Part shown: positions 33,867 through 45,400 of the stretch, one piece after another
How the letters are laid out: every line of letters begins with the position of its first letter
How positions within the stretch are numbered: the first letter of the stretch is position 1
Assembly (NCBI GenBank): GCA_023053685.1
Contig: JALIGW010000003.1
Location: forward strand, 146,062,665-146,126,664
Direction: 5' to 3'
DNA: 64,000 bases
DNA from: Diadophis punctatus similis
Lineage: Eukaryota > Chordata > Lepidosauria > Squamata > Dipsadidae
The notes under the pieces: model-generated
Told to the model about the DNA's origin: nothing
The model's database searches: none
The model's input: the letters and a program-made list of their open reading frames with translations, nothing else
Program-made: the position numbers and the translations under genes

Positions 33867-34303
33867 TAATAGAATGTGAGAAGGACCTTGGAAGGCAGAA
33901 GTGGGTAGGGGAGAGAGGAAGAGATGCCGTTTAAGGAACAATCAGATAAAAAGGGGGAAAGCCCACAACTGAGTAACAGACAGAGAAAGAAACTTCAAAA
34001 GGATCTGCCTTAAGTTATCACATGGTGTAAAGAGATGGTGGCGGATTTGTACTTTCAGACTTGCAAGATTCTGTTGATATAATTTTGCAATAAAGTAGAG
34101 TTAGTTCATCTTGTCATGTGGTCTGGTCTACTTGAGAGGCTGACAGTGGAGTTTGTTGGCTGTTTAGCTTGCCCTGGCCATTTTGGAGGTATTATAGCTT
34201 CTTCCTTGATAATTCATTGACTGGCATATTGGTTCCTATTTCCTGCTTATCTGATGCAATTTCCTGCTTCTCTGAGTGTTGGCTATTGGAGATAGTGTTC
34301 TAG

Positions 34304-34408
34304 GTGTTTCTCAACCTTGGCAACTCAAAGACATGTGGACTTCAACACCCAGAATTCCCCAGCCAGCATAGCCATGTGTCTTAAAGTTGCTAAGGTTGAG
34401 AAATACTG
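34304..34408. mobile_element. Hairpin MITE, CTCAACCTTGGCAACT family (copy 2)
   Basis: TGTTTCTCAACCTTGGCAAC at the left is inverted as TTGCTAAGGTTGAGAAATA at the right. The inner arms are TGTGGACTTCAACACCCAGA and the diverged ATGTGTCTTAAAG. It is shorter and more diverged than the 14.5-kb copy. Confidence 0.8.
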
Positions 34409-34606
34409 TTGTAGGCTATCAGTTTCCCCCTCTAGGCTTTTAAATGGGATGTAAATGGGATTTTTTTTCTATATGTCCATTGATGGCTGATTTGTTTGAG
34501 TCATGTGTCACCAAACGTAATTTCTTTAGATGCCATCACATTTTTTTGTTATTTCTCCTATAACAGATTTCCCCCTGTAAATGAAATTCCAAATATCCCT
34601 CTATCC

Positions 34607-34706
34607 CAGGGTTGTCAAACTCGCGTAGTCATGGCGGTGTCACGTGACATATCACAACTCCCCCCCTTCACTAAACGGCCCGCAAGCCTCGAGTTTGACA
34701 GCCCTG
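34607..34706. mobile_element. hAT MITE, CAGGGGTGTCAAACTC family (copy 4)
   Basis: The ends CAGGGTTGTCAAACTCGCG and CTCGAGTTTGACAGCCCTG are inverted repeats. The exact duplication CTCTATCC lies at 34599-34606 and 34707-34714. At 100 bp it is the shortest family member in the window. Confidence 0.95.
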
Positions 34707-34714
34707 CTCTATCC

Positions 34715-36378
34715 TGTGCAAGATTTACTATAAAATAATGTACAACTCAGAATAGTTTTGGCAACTAAATCCTGCTTTGTCAGATGCCTTCAATGAAGAA
34801 AAATGATATTCAAAAGCTGATTTTTTGTTCTTAAAATTTATGTGCCTCCTGATAGTTTAGATATCTGAAAGGTTTCCAGTGTTGAAATATCAATCATGGG
34901 TGTCTTTTTGTTTGTTTTTGTTTTGGCCATTAAAAAATGTGGATATAGAAAGAACCAATAAAGATGGAAGGTGGAGGAACAAATGGTCTAGGAGAAATTA
35001 TTTAAAAGAAGACCAAGTTCAAACTGATATGACAAACTGTATTTCTTAACATCTTGTTTCCAGAGAGTGGGCTGGTTGACTACCCATCACTGCTCATCCA
35101 AGAGGGAAGAAATTTGCACAAAGACTATATTTTGATTTATCCAAACAGAAAAGCTTGATTCAGGTGCCAGTTTTTGAAATAACACTAATCAACTCTGTTG
35201 AGAGATGAAACAGATCCAATCCTTTGTGCCCCTCTCCATACCCACCATATAATTGATGCTACTGCAAAGGTTCTGAGAAGCAATTTTCTAATCAAATTTA
35301 CAAGCGTACATGAAATAGCCAAAACCAGGTCTCTAGTATTATTTCCCCAAACAATTTATTTTAGCTTGGCCCTCCATTATTTGAGCTATAGGCTTTCACA
35401 GTATTTATTGTTGTTATTTTTACAGACCCAATTCATGTCGGAAGGGAGGTAGCTTACTACTGCTCTGTCTTGATCTTAATTCTTCTAATTTCTTAATTTT
35501 CTGCTCCAGTGAAGTGGGAAAGCTTAAAATTAAACGTTTCATAACTACTGCAGGAATATGCCTGTGAGATCCTGATCCTCAGAGCATTCAGTGACTGTAG
35601 GACTCATTAATTTCAGGGGGATTAAAATAAATAAAGATTTTAAGGACTGTTCTGACAGTCTCTTACACTACATGAGGATAATTCTCATCAGTTTATTTGT
35701 ACTGAAGCAAATGAAGTTATTACCATCTTTAATTCATTGTTGTATAAGAATCTGTGTAATAGAGCTTACTTTTATATTCTGTCCAAAAAAGAAAAATCAT
35801 ATTGGTTATATTGGTTAAGTTTCACCCCCTGTGGTTGCACACCTTGTGTCTTTCCCACATCAACAAAACATTGTTGTGCATAGCTGAGCTGTTCTAATTA
35901 ATAAATTAAATATTCATCCCCAATAATGATGCCCTTTGAGAGTCTATTTCTGTGGGAGGCCCAGGGCAGAATGGTGGCCTCTGTCTGTCTTTTTGAGGAA
36001 TACAAGCTATTTCTGTTTTATGTCATTTGGGTAATATAACGTTTTGTTTTGTTTTTTTTTATTAAAAAAGCTATGAAGTTTTCACTAGACAATATGTTGT
36101 TTGATTTACGGTTATTGTTTGTGCCTCAGATTTATAGACTCATTCAGTTTGGTGATTGTAACCAATGAAGTGAGATTTGGGATCTAAAAATGCTGTTTAT
36201 TTATTATCTCACTAGGAAGTTGGTCAGTTCGGTTTATTCTCTAATAGCTCAGTTCTGCCATTATTATTTAAAAGAACTAGATTTCACTAAATTCTCTGTC
36301 TCTCTCTCTCACACCCCTAAATACACATAAATCCACAAATATATATACATACTGTATGTACATATACAATTACATATA
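34715..36378. other. 1.7-kb stretch without recognised features
   Basis: AT-rich, with short CT and ATATAC runs just before the CR1 copy at 36.4 kb. No coding motif. Confidence 0.45.
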
Positions 36379-37176
36379 TAGAATAGAATAGAATTATTTA
36401 TTGGCCAAGTGTGATTGGACACACCAGGAACTTGTCTTTGGTGCATAAGCTCTCAGTGTACATAAAAGAAAAGATACATTTGTCAAGAATCATGAGGTAC
36501 AACACTTAATGATTGTCATTGGGTACAAGTAAGCAATCAGGAAACAATCAATATTGATATAAATCGTAAGGATACAAGCAACAAGTTATAAGTGGGAGGA
36601 GATGGGTGATAGGAACAATGAGAAGACTAATAGTAATAGTAATGCAGCCTTAGTGAATAGTTTGACAGTGGTGAGGAAATTATTTGTTTAACAGAGTGAT
36701 GATGTTCGGGAAAAAACTGTTCTTGTGTCTAGTTGTCTTGGTGTGCAGTGCTCTATAGCGTCGATTTGAGGGTAGGAGTTGAAACAATTTATGTCCAGGA
36801 TGCGAGGGGTCAGTAAATATTTTCACGGTCCTCTTTTTGACTCGTGCAGTATTCAGGTCCTCAATGGAAGGCAGGTTGGCAGGAATTGTTTTTTCTGCAG
36901 TTCTGATTATCCTCTGAAGTCTGTGTCTGTCTTGTTGGGTTGCAGAACCAAACCAGACAGTTATAGAGGTGCAGATGACAGACTCAATAATTCCTCTGTA
37001 GAACTGTATCAGCAGCTCCTTGGGCAGTTTGAGCTTCCTGAGTTGGCGCAGAAAGAACATTCTTTGTTGTGCTTTTTTGATGACATTTTTGATGTTAGGT
37101 GACCATTTTAGGTCTTGAGATATGATAGAACCTAGAAATTTGAAGGTCTCTACTGTTGATACTGTGTTGTCTAGTA
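36379..37176 (-). pseudogene. CR1/L3-type LINE, RT C-terminal frame plus 3' UTR
   Basis: The minus-strand frame (stop at 36680) is intact for this truncated copy. From about 37170 it reads NTVSTVETFKFLGSIISQDL, a thumb-region motif of CR1/Jockey-type RTs, then RMFFLRQLRKLKLPKELLIQ, ICTSITVWFGSATQQDRHRL and a basic C-terminus to NIITLLNK. The UTR below 36680 is collinear with the 10.4-kb copy and ends with TATTGGCCAAGTGTGATTGG and two AATAG units only. No stops in the frame suggests recent insertion. It is 5'-truncated and cannot transpose. Confidence 0.92.
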
Positions 37177-37299
37177 CATAGAATGCACATATACATAGAA
37201 TGTATGTGTAGAAGTACATATACATAGAATGCTAGGAACAACATATAGTGGATCAAGATACAGTCTTAGTCACAATGCAAATAGCTTCATTAGAATCAA

Positions 37300-37386
37300 T
37301 GTGACACCTCTGAGTTATTTATGACCACCAAACCCAACTGGAGATCAGTTGGGTAGGCTTAAAGCATATGTAAAACAAGTGCAACT
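37300..37386 (+). repeat. Unclassified 87-bp dispersed repeat (copy 2)
   Basis: Same unit as 29876-29962, with a handful of substitutions and one indel (CAACTGGAGATCAGTTGGG here). The flanks of the two copies do not match, so this is a dispersed repeat and not a large duplication. Confidence 0.85.
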
Positions 37387-37886
37387 CAATAACTTGGCAT
37401 TTTTCCTAATTTGATGAAGACATTTGTTGGGTGATATTTTCACATGAAAATCTCTTTAAAGGCTGTTTATAAGTAGGTACCATAATGGCTATAGGCACGC
37501 AATGCCTCATCAAGCTAGTAAGGCACTTTGTACACAGACAATTAATTCCAGGGTGAATGGTCACATTGCTTGGAAGACAGTTGTTTTTTTTTCCAGGCTG
37601 CATGAATACTGCTATATATTTGGGACCATTTTGTCAACCCTCTAGTTTTTAACCATCCGGTGGCTTTCTTTGGTGCCATCAACCAGGACAAACATTTTCA
37701 AAATCCATAAAAGCCAAAGAAAACTTTCAATTCTGTTGGAATGTTGAATGGGAAAATGAGGAATGGGTTTAAGGAAGCTAACGTGGCTAACCAAAAATAA
37801 TCTAACAATACTTTCCAGCAAATGTCTACCACAAGATCAAAAATACCATAAAAGCAAGTTCTACAGCACTCTCAGAATGAAGCTTC
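37387..37886. other. No recognised feature
   Basis: Ordinary sequence leading to the left duplication of the truncated L1. Confidence 0.4.
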
Positions 37887-39257
37887 GGATTTGGACTTCC
37901 AAATTGGGAAAACTATTACCAAGCTTCAATTTTAATTTGGATAAAAGACTGGATACAATTAAAAAATGAAAGATTACTAAGACTGGAAGGCCACGATTTA
38001 CAAATTGGATGGCACGCCTTTTTATGGGAAGAGAAACATAAAATACACCGGTACTTCCAGAGGCACTATATTAGGCGAGCTTTGTTAGAGGTATGGGAAA
38101 AAATTAAGAGACAAAATTACATACAAATCCCAAATTGGCTATCAACATTGGAGATGCAAGTACACCCAAATTTTATATATTTGTGAAAGGTCATAACATA
38201 CAAACAACTATTGGATGAGAGGGGAGAATTAAAATCAAGGTTAGAATTGCATGAAAAAGGTATAAAATTAGAATGGTGGGCCTACCTGCAAATCCAATCA
38301 AAATATATGAAAGATAAAAGAGAACCGGGCATAAAAATGGAAGAAATGGAATTGGATAAAATAATATTAGGATCAGAAGAGAAAATGATAAGGAAAATAT
38401 ATCACTATATTTTTAGAACAGACACTATGGGAAGAACAGGTCAAAGAAACGATGATTAGGTGGTGTAAAGATTTTGGATTCAATATTGACCTCAATACCT
38501 GGCAAGACCTATGGCACAGAAATAGAAAACTCACTTTAGCTACTTCATACAAAGAGAACCTTTATAAAATGTTCTACAGGTGGCATCTCCCACCCACAAG
38601 AATAGCTAAAATGAGCCGGAATGCATCAGCCCTATGTTGGAAATGCAAAAGAGTACCTGGAACATATTATCATATGTGGTGGGAGTGCCAAAAAACACAC
38701 GAATATATGGAAAAAATAAGGCAATGGTTGGATGAAATATTGGAAATAAAACTAGATTTAAAACCTGAACTATTCTTGTTGGGAATAACTATTGATAAAT
38801 TTGGAAAAAATACATTATACCTTATGCTACATATTTTGACCGCTGCAAGGATAATATTTGCTCAAAAATGGAAAAATAAAGACATACCTACGGAGGATGA
38901 AATTTTAGATAAAATACTAATATGTGCAGAGATGGATAGATTAATGCTAGAGTTGAAGGACAAATCGGATACGGAATATTATGAAACCTGGGACAAACTA
39001 TATGAATGGTGGGAAAAAAGGAAAGCCAAGATTATGTAATATTGGAAAGGTTGGAAAGACTTAGAAATTGTATTAAAACTTGATTCTATTTGATAAGAAA
39101 AATGTAGAAAAAGAAATGACCATATGTAAATAGGTTAACTGGATAATCCGTCATGTACTTAATTTTATGTATTTTGGTCTTTGTTTTGTCTTGTTGTTTG
39201 TACGTTTGTTTTTAATTGTTTTATAAATAAAAAACTTTTTAATTTTTTTTTAAAAAA
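37887..39257 (+). pseudogene. 5'-truncated L1, ORF2 C-terminus and 3' UTR
   Basis: Translation in shifting frames gives FGLPNWENYYQA (37885), LEGHDLQIGWHAFLWEEKHK and, from 38452, a 195-residue frame with the L1 C-terminal features: YKENLYKMFYRWHLPPTRIA, CWKCKRVPGTYYHMWWEC (the Cys-rich CX2C...HX4C motif) and LHILTAARIIFAQKWKNK. It is homologous to, but clearly diverged from, the L1 at 49.7 kb. A 3' UTR and A-rich end (to 39257) follow. AGAATGAAGCTTCGG (37874-37888) and AGAATGAAGCAGTTCGG (39258-39274) are a likely target duplication with a 2-base difference. At least one stop (38186) and a frameshift kill it. Confidence 0.88.
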
Positions 39258-39274
39258 AGAATGAAGCAGTTCGG

Positions 39275-41414
39275 CAATAACAATGGAAGATCATTTATAG
39301 CAAATGTAAAGACAGAGCACAGTTTATTTAGATGTCTAATTCTTGAATAAAGCTATTATTTTTTTGTGTTTGTGTTCATCTCTCAATGGGTGTGCAAGTG
39401 CATTTATTTTGTCAGTTGTCCATAAGTATGCATGCAGAGAAAAATATTCAGTGAGTTTCCAGCTGTCAATCTGAAAGTTAATTACTTTGTAAGAGGGGAT
39501 AAAGTGTTTCAATTTGTGTAAATCACAGAATTCATTTATTTAACAACTTCAATTAGCAAAGTTTTAAATTAAGCCAGATTTAACTAAAAGAAACAAAGTC
39601 ACCGAGGACTGGTTTAATTGTCTTTTTCATAGCACTTATTGGAGCATAGCCTTGCACAGCTGCTGAAGTACTAATCTGCAGATGAGCATTGAGGACTTCT
39701 TCTGGATGTTCCCTTCCAACTTATGAATCCATAACTGTTTGTTATTCAGGCTGTTATGCCAGGTTCTCATTTTCTTCTTCTGTACAGAAACATGGATATT
39801 TTTCCAGTTAAAACTTTTTCTATTCCTGAATGTATCTCTAAGGTGACCATCTATTCGCCAATGCAGAAAGTTAACTGTGCTTGTTTATATAGGACAGAAA
39901 AATGGAATCTCGACTGTGCCACTCATTTTTGGAGGTGAATATTTGGGGAAAATTCCCTGGATATTTTGACATTTCTATCTGATTTTTGTATGTCATCACT
40001 AGCTATTAACAAAGCTCTTTGTGTCCTGAAACAAATCTTCCTCCATCAGATGGAAGCTGATGCCAGGGAAGGTTAATTAATGTCTAAGACTGTTAAGCAT
40101 TTTGGGTTCAGTAGCAAAAAGATTTTTTTGGAGCATGCAAGGATACGAATATCTGTAACTCCTTAAACCAAATGTTTCTCTTTCTGGAATCACATGGCAG
40201 CTACCAAGGGCAATCTTTCAATCCAGGAAAAAAGATGTGGCTGCTTTAATATAGGGGCTATGCCTATACTACAAGAGCTCTGAAATTATTTGTTTACTTT
40301 CAGACCTTCAGATCTAGAATGTTGCCTAGCCATACTAAGTATAAACCAGAGGATATTGGATAGGAGAGGAAAGATGTTTGCATAGGTTATGGCCATAGCT
40401 GTTGTACCTGGTTTAAGCCCTCAATGATAACTCTTTTGTGGTAGACCATTATTTCAAGTCATATTGAATCCATGATTTTCACTCTTTGCTTAAATAATGC
40501 ACCACACTGGTTATAGAAACTAACAATTTCTATTGTGGCCCAGAACTCAGGTGATAATTCTGAATGTAAACAACTTTCTCCAGCAGAATATGTGAATCAT
40601 CAGCCTCAGAAGACATGAAGCCAAGAATCACCTGATCAAACATAGGCATCATCTGAGCAGCAGGAGCAGTATGATTATGAAGATTTAAGGCCTCCCAGTC
40701 CCAGTAGTGGGCAAATAGAGAAAAAGCAGAAGAAAGATATTCTATAAGGCTCCTTGCTTAAGCAAGAGAGTAAATCCTTCGATTAAAAGCAGCAGGCTAC
40801 AGCTGGATTTAAGAAGCAGCTCTGACTCATTATTCCTTGTTGCAATCAACAGCCTTATCTCTGACTCTTGTGTGATGATCTTGTGGATTCTGCTTGTGAA
40901 ATTTTGACCTCGGGACTAATTGACACGCCTGACTTGAAACTCTGGACTAGATTTTGACTATTCTGTCCTGCTAAAAGCAAGACCATTCAGGCAAGCTTCT
41001 TTGAAGGCTTCCATTCCTTGTCTCCTGTTATCTCCTTGCCTTTGAGTAAACTGCTAATTTCCATAGCAAATTGGTGTCTGTGAATGAATAATTGAAATCA
41101 AAAGCAGGGCGATTCTTGTGTTGTTAATGTATGTGAATTGATATTTATAAACACTTCATTCCTTTAAAAAAATAACTGTAAAGCTAATCAGGGAATATTT
41201 AATGAGTCATGGGACGGTGATATGTTCCTTCTGTAATTAAGGATTGCACACTCCTCTTTCATGTTGGGATGAATTAGACAACAAGAGCCTCAAATCAATA
41301 TCAAAGCATTATAAACAACTAGGTAGAAAAGCAAAGGACGAGGGTGCTCAGATTATTTTATCATTGGTACTCCCAACCATATGTTGATGACCAGTGAAAG
41401 AACAGAGAATTTAA
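39275..41414. other. 2.1-kb stretch, mostly unassigned
   Basis: Mostly AT-rich. The portion at 40560-41060 is richer in GC and has an old-repeat look (CTCTGACTCATTATTCCTTG, then GACCTCGGGACTAATTGACA), similar in style to LTR leaders, but no terminus or duplication is visible. Confidence 0.4.
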
Positions 41415-41484
41415 GAAATAAATCACTGGGATTGGACTAGAACTTTGAGGTTCCCTTCCAGCCCTATGATTCTATGATTCTATG
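41415..41484 (+). mobile_element. CR1 3' UTR terminus
   Basis: GGATTGGACTAGAACTTTGA, TTCCCTTCCAGCCC and the tandem octamer tail TATGATTCTATGATTCTATG are the classic CR1 3' end. Only about 70 bp remain. Confidence 0.88.
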
Positions 41485-42006
41485 TTTTATCCCAGGTTTT
41501 TTAACCAAGGTTCTCCAAATAAATATGCTTTAAATCCCACAAAAGTGTTGTTGGTTGGCAGTAGTTTTGCCATAGGGAAAGAAGTGGTCCATCAGTCCTA
41601 CCAACAGGAAGGGTCTCAATCCATAGTCCCTTGATTGCTTCTTTATAGTCAGTGATTGCAGGATATGTCAGAAGGAAGAAAACTTCTGTATCTCCCACAA
41701 AGCTTCTTTTTGCTCAGTGTGCTATGAAAAAGATATCAACTGAGTTAATGGAGTAGATGTGAGAGAAGATCATTAGTAATCTTTGGTTTAAGAGGAAGGG
41801 GGGATTGCGAATAAAAGGGATGGGATCAGCTTGACTGGGTAGAAGGTTTCTTTTTAATCGTCTTTGATTAACGTCTGAGCTGAAAAAAAAATCAAGGAGA
41901 TGGGACAATTAAGCTTCTCTGAGCTTGGGATATTACTTCTCCTGTTGTCTCAGGGAAACATTCCAGATGTTGTTTCAAACCTTTTCTTTTTTTTAATGAG
42001 TTTTAG
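41485..42006. other. No recognised feature
   Basis: AT-rich sequence with no motif. Confidence 0.4.
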
Positions 42007-42010
42007 GTAC

Positions 42011-42420
42011 TGTGACACCTGCTCCCTTTTCTTCTATTATGCCTTGTGTTAAGTACCCTTTGGTCTGTTGTTTAAGTACTTGTCACGATGTGAATAATTG
42101 CCAGTTGTGCATCTCTACTATTTCTAGATTTACTGTATTTCTAATCAAGCAGACATGTGATATGTTTTACTACGCATGCGTGCATTCCAGGAGTTTTGTC
42201 TCCTCCTACCTTCCTTCTCCTTCGAAGCCTCGCCCGAGGCAGATGTGAATTCTTAGCTGAAAAGATGTAGCTTATTAAAGGTTTATTCTTTTGTTACTTT
42301 TGTACTAAAATAAATATTTTGTTAATTAGAATTGAATCTCGGTTTTATTTTCTAAGTACGAATGACTTCAGGGAAGCAAGATCCTAAATCGCCTCTTGAT
42401 AGGAAAATTCCTATCTGACA
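42011..42420 (+). mobile_element. Candidate solo LTR
   Basis: The 410-bp segment begins TGTGACACCTGCTCC and ends CCTATCTGACA. GTAC flanks both sides (42007-42010 and 42421-42424), a 4-bp duplication typical of many LTR elements. A polyadenylation signal AATAAA lies at about 42309, roughly 110 bases before the end, as expected for R-U5, with a GAAGCCTCGCCCGAGGC hairpin before it. No second LTR or internal genes are near. The 4-bp match alone is weak, so this is a candidate. Confidence 0.6.
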
Positions 42421-42424
42421 GTAC

Positions 42425-43137
42425 TTCATGAACAAATGTGCATAAATAGTATGTAGGAATCCATGTGCCATATTTCTATGGTATTTGTGTGTTCTGGAAG
42501 AATTAATCTATAGCGTAAAATGGAGAAATGTTGTATGTGCAGTTTTTGTCTGGAATTATTTAAAACTGACCTTGATGGAATGTCTGTACTTGAGTTTCCA
42601 AGCATGCAGTGCCTTTACTTCACTGGCACTGCAAACAGAAGCATACGCATGAGCTCACAGCTGGAGAGAGCTTTTGATGCAGCTGTGGGGTTTTTCCAAA
42701 ACATGCATCTGCTTTAGCACTTTCTGAAGAACTCCTTCACCTCCATTTACATGCTTTGTGAAACAACTCTAATACTTTGCATAGCTCTAATGTTTTTTTT
42801 AAAAGTGGCATATTTTAACATTCCCCCCTCTTCAATCTTTTATACCTGTTTTCTATTTAGTCTTGCTATAATTGCCCATCATGAAGGCTACTTGAAACAG
42901 AAATAAAGAAGTAAGGGGCATGCATAAGCGCACAATCGTGCCTACCGTTCCTGTCCTAATGTACCCATATATTCATACCTCTTTTACTCTTATTCATGCT
43001 TGTACTATTACATATATATTCAATCATGTTTTACTGTTTATACTTTGCTTATAATCATATATGCTTGACAAATAAACAAATACAAATATAAAGTACATGA
43101 ATAACTAAGATATACTTACAAGCAGTTCCATCATTCT
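42425..43137. other. No recognised feature
   Basis: AT-rich sequence leading into a pentanucleotide array; no protein motif. Confidence 0.4.
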
Positions 43138-43215
43138 GTTCTATTCTATGCTATGCTATGCTATGCTACGCTACGCTACGCCACGCCACGCCACGCCACG
43201 CCACGCCACGCCACC
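43138..43215. repeat. Pentanucleotide array changing from CTATG to CTACG to CCACG
   Basis: In order: TTCTA units, four CTATG, three CTACG, seven to eight CCACG, then CCACC. The unit changes by one base at each step along the array. Confidence 0.93.
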
Positions 43216-45400
43216 CCACTCCAAACTATAGAATATTTATTAGTGAATAGGTCCTATTTAACAATAGGTTTATTTCAGTAAATTTATATTTTGGCATTTC
43301 CTTAGTGAATACACAAACTTATTAAGAATTTACTTTTAAATATAGAAAATCCTAAAGAATGGTTTATTTCTTTTTTGCCTTCATTAACATAGAAATAAAA
43401 ATACCTCAACATAAAATCATATATGTTTCTCACATACCTATGTGTGCATTTAAAGTTTTACACCAGAAAAAAAAAGCCAACATTTATTTATAGGATAGAA
43501 CCACCATAAAATATTACTAGAATGGCATTTTGTATTCTTAATGCAAGAAACAAAACATTACATGTATAATATGTTTTTGTTTTCAAGATAGATTGTTGAC
43601 AGTGAGAATGAGTAGCTTGATGAGATGGAAACACAATTTTACGTCTGCTGTCAGAAAGAAACATGATAAGGAAAGTCACTAATATCTAGTTTAGAGTTAG
43701 AGGATGTTTCTCAGAAGTGTCAATTCTTTTGTTCCATTCTTTAATTACATTCATTCAGGTGAGCAACTGTCAAGCATGAAATGGATTTTACAGTGGGGAC
43801 TAGTTGAATAAGTCTACAGGGCCCATATAAATGAACCAAAACAAGGCACATTGCAAAAAGCTGATCTGTATAACTCCACAAAATAACACTTCTCAAAATA
43901 GCAATATAAATGCCTTACTTTTCTGTCACTAGCTGGACCCCCTTGTTCCACTTGACTTTTCTTTTTAAATTTGTAAAGTTTCAAATCTTTATTTGTTATT
44001 TTTATTTACAAGAAAGGCCCTGCTAGACTTTCAGCTAAGATCTTAAAGGGAAGGACATGGTCCCAGAAATCACTGTCATCAATTTTCTGTTTGGTAAATG
44101 GGATTTTTCTGATGGGTCACATCCACCGTAAACACATACCTGGGTATCTTTTTTTGTGAGAACACCACTGACTTGTCAAAATATACTATGAGTTCAAAAG
44201 ATTGCCTACCCCTGGCCTTACAATTTATGAATTTATGTAATTGTGTTTGATCTGGTAGGAGCTCAGTCCATGAGCTTCTACAGAAGGGTGGTGGACTTAG
44301 AGAGGATTCAGAGAGTTAGCATGTTAATGCTTCATGGAAAATAGTGCACAGAGACCTGCTCTAGATATGGTAAAAAGTAGCAGTATTAGGACCAGCCCTG
44401 GAGCACGGCAAAGCTGCAGCATGAATGTGGCCTCAATTAATTACAGTCTGCTTGAAACTTGATAGCTAGCCAAAATATATGATGTTGTTGTTTTAATTGG
44501 AGGATAGGTTTGGAAACCAGTGTAGAACACAGCTGTTTGGTAGCTGTATATAGATTCTCAGTTTATTTGTATGCATGAAAAGGAATTAAAAAGTAGAATA
44601 TGAATTATCTACTTTTTAATTCCTTTCTAATTACAGCAACTGGGAAGTGCTTTGAATCAGTTTCTTGACTGTCCTTTTGGGATACAGTGGTATTTTTGTG
44701 TTTTCTAAGCCTATTTTAAGTAATTGCTATTAGAATGTAGTGGATATTGAAAACAGCAGTGTGTCTGAGATAGATGCACACCAGAAAGATAAGTATATTT
44801 ACATTTTGCCAAGGGAAGCAAAATGATATAAAAATAATATATGAGGTTGAAAGAGCAGCTTTGGGTATCTAAATTTTTTTCTGGAAGTAGATCATTTATT
44901 TCTCCATAGACATTATTTACCTTTTTTTTTAGTTAAAATGCTTTAATTATTATACTGTACTTTTTCTTATTTTGGCCTTTGTCTTTGAAAGCTCAAATTA
45001 TATTGAACTGAGCTACCTCTAGAGAAATCAATGCTTGTGGAATCATGGCTAATCTTACACATAAAACCCATTTTCTATATTTCTATAAAAATATGTATGT
45101 GTATATTTTTAAATTCTAAAAAAATCCAAATGCAAAACCTTATACATATTTGTGAAAAGCGAATGTTGTTAAGCACCTGGCTTAAAGTCCACAGAAGTTA
45201 TCCAGACACTTAATGTGCCATATTATCATGTTATCTTTATTACATATTAAAATGAAGGTGTTTTAAGCAGGTGATCACCTATTATCCGTATGAGTCCCCT
45301 TTGAAATCCATTGTAATTTAAATGTAGTGCTTCTTTCCTTCCTATCTCAATGGATGTACTGCTTTACATTTCTTGGGTTTGGTGATAGCAGGCAGTTAAT
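43216..45400. other. 2.2-kb stretch, mostly unassigned
   Basis: AT-rich. The only structure found is the perfect hairpin at 44579-44626, listed separately. Confidence 0.4.
44579..44626. repeat. Perfect 19-bp inverted repeat with 10-base loop
   Basis: AAAGGAATTAAAAAGTAGA (44579-44597, allowing for the A-run start) is inverted exactly as TCTACTTTTTAATTCCTTT (44608-44626) around ATATGAATTA. An RNA from either strand would fold into a small stable stem-loop. Confidence 0.9.

Larger units (their letters stand above)
33463..34144 (+). mobile_element. Possible LTR-like sequence interrupted by SINE and hAT
   Basis: Around the nested SINE and hAT, sequence from TGTGAAGGGCAG (33463) to GAGAGGCTGACA (34144) ends with an LTR-like 3' part: AATTTTGCAATAAAG (polyadenylation signal near 34090), then about 50 bases to CTGACA. 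Termini TG...CA fit, but I could not find a target duplication or internal genes, so this is tentative. Confidence 0.3.

Noticed and set aside
37763..37969. A 68-codon frame spanning the L1 left edge
   Set aside because: Its first half is flanking DNA and its second half is out-of-frame L1, so the frame is a chance fusion.
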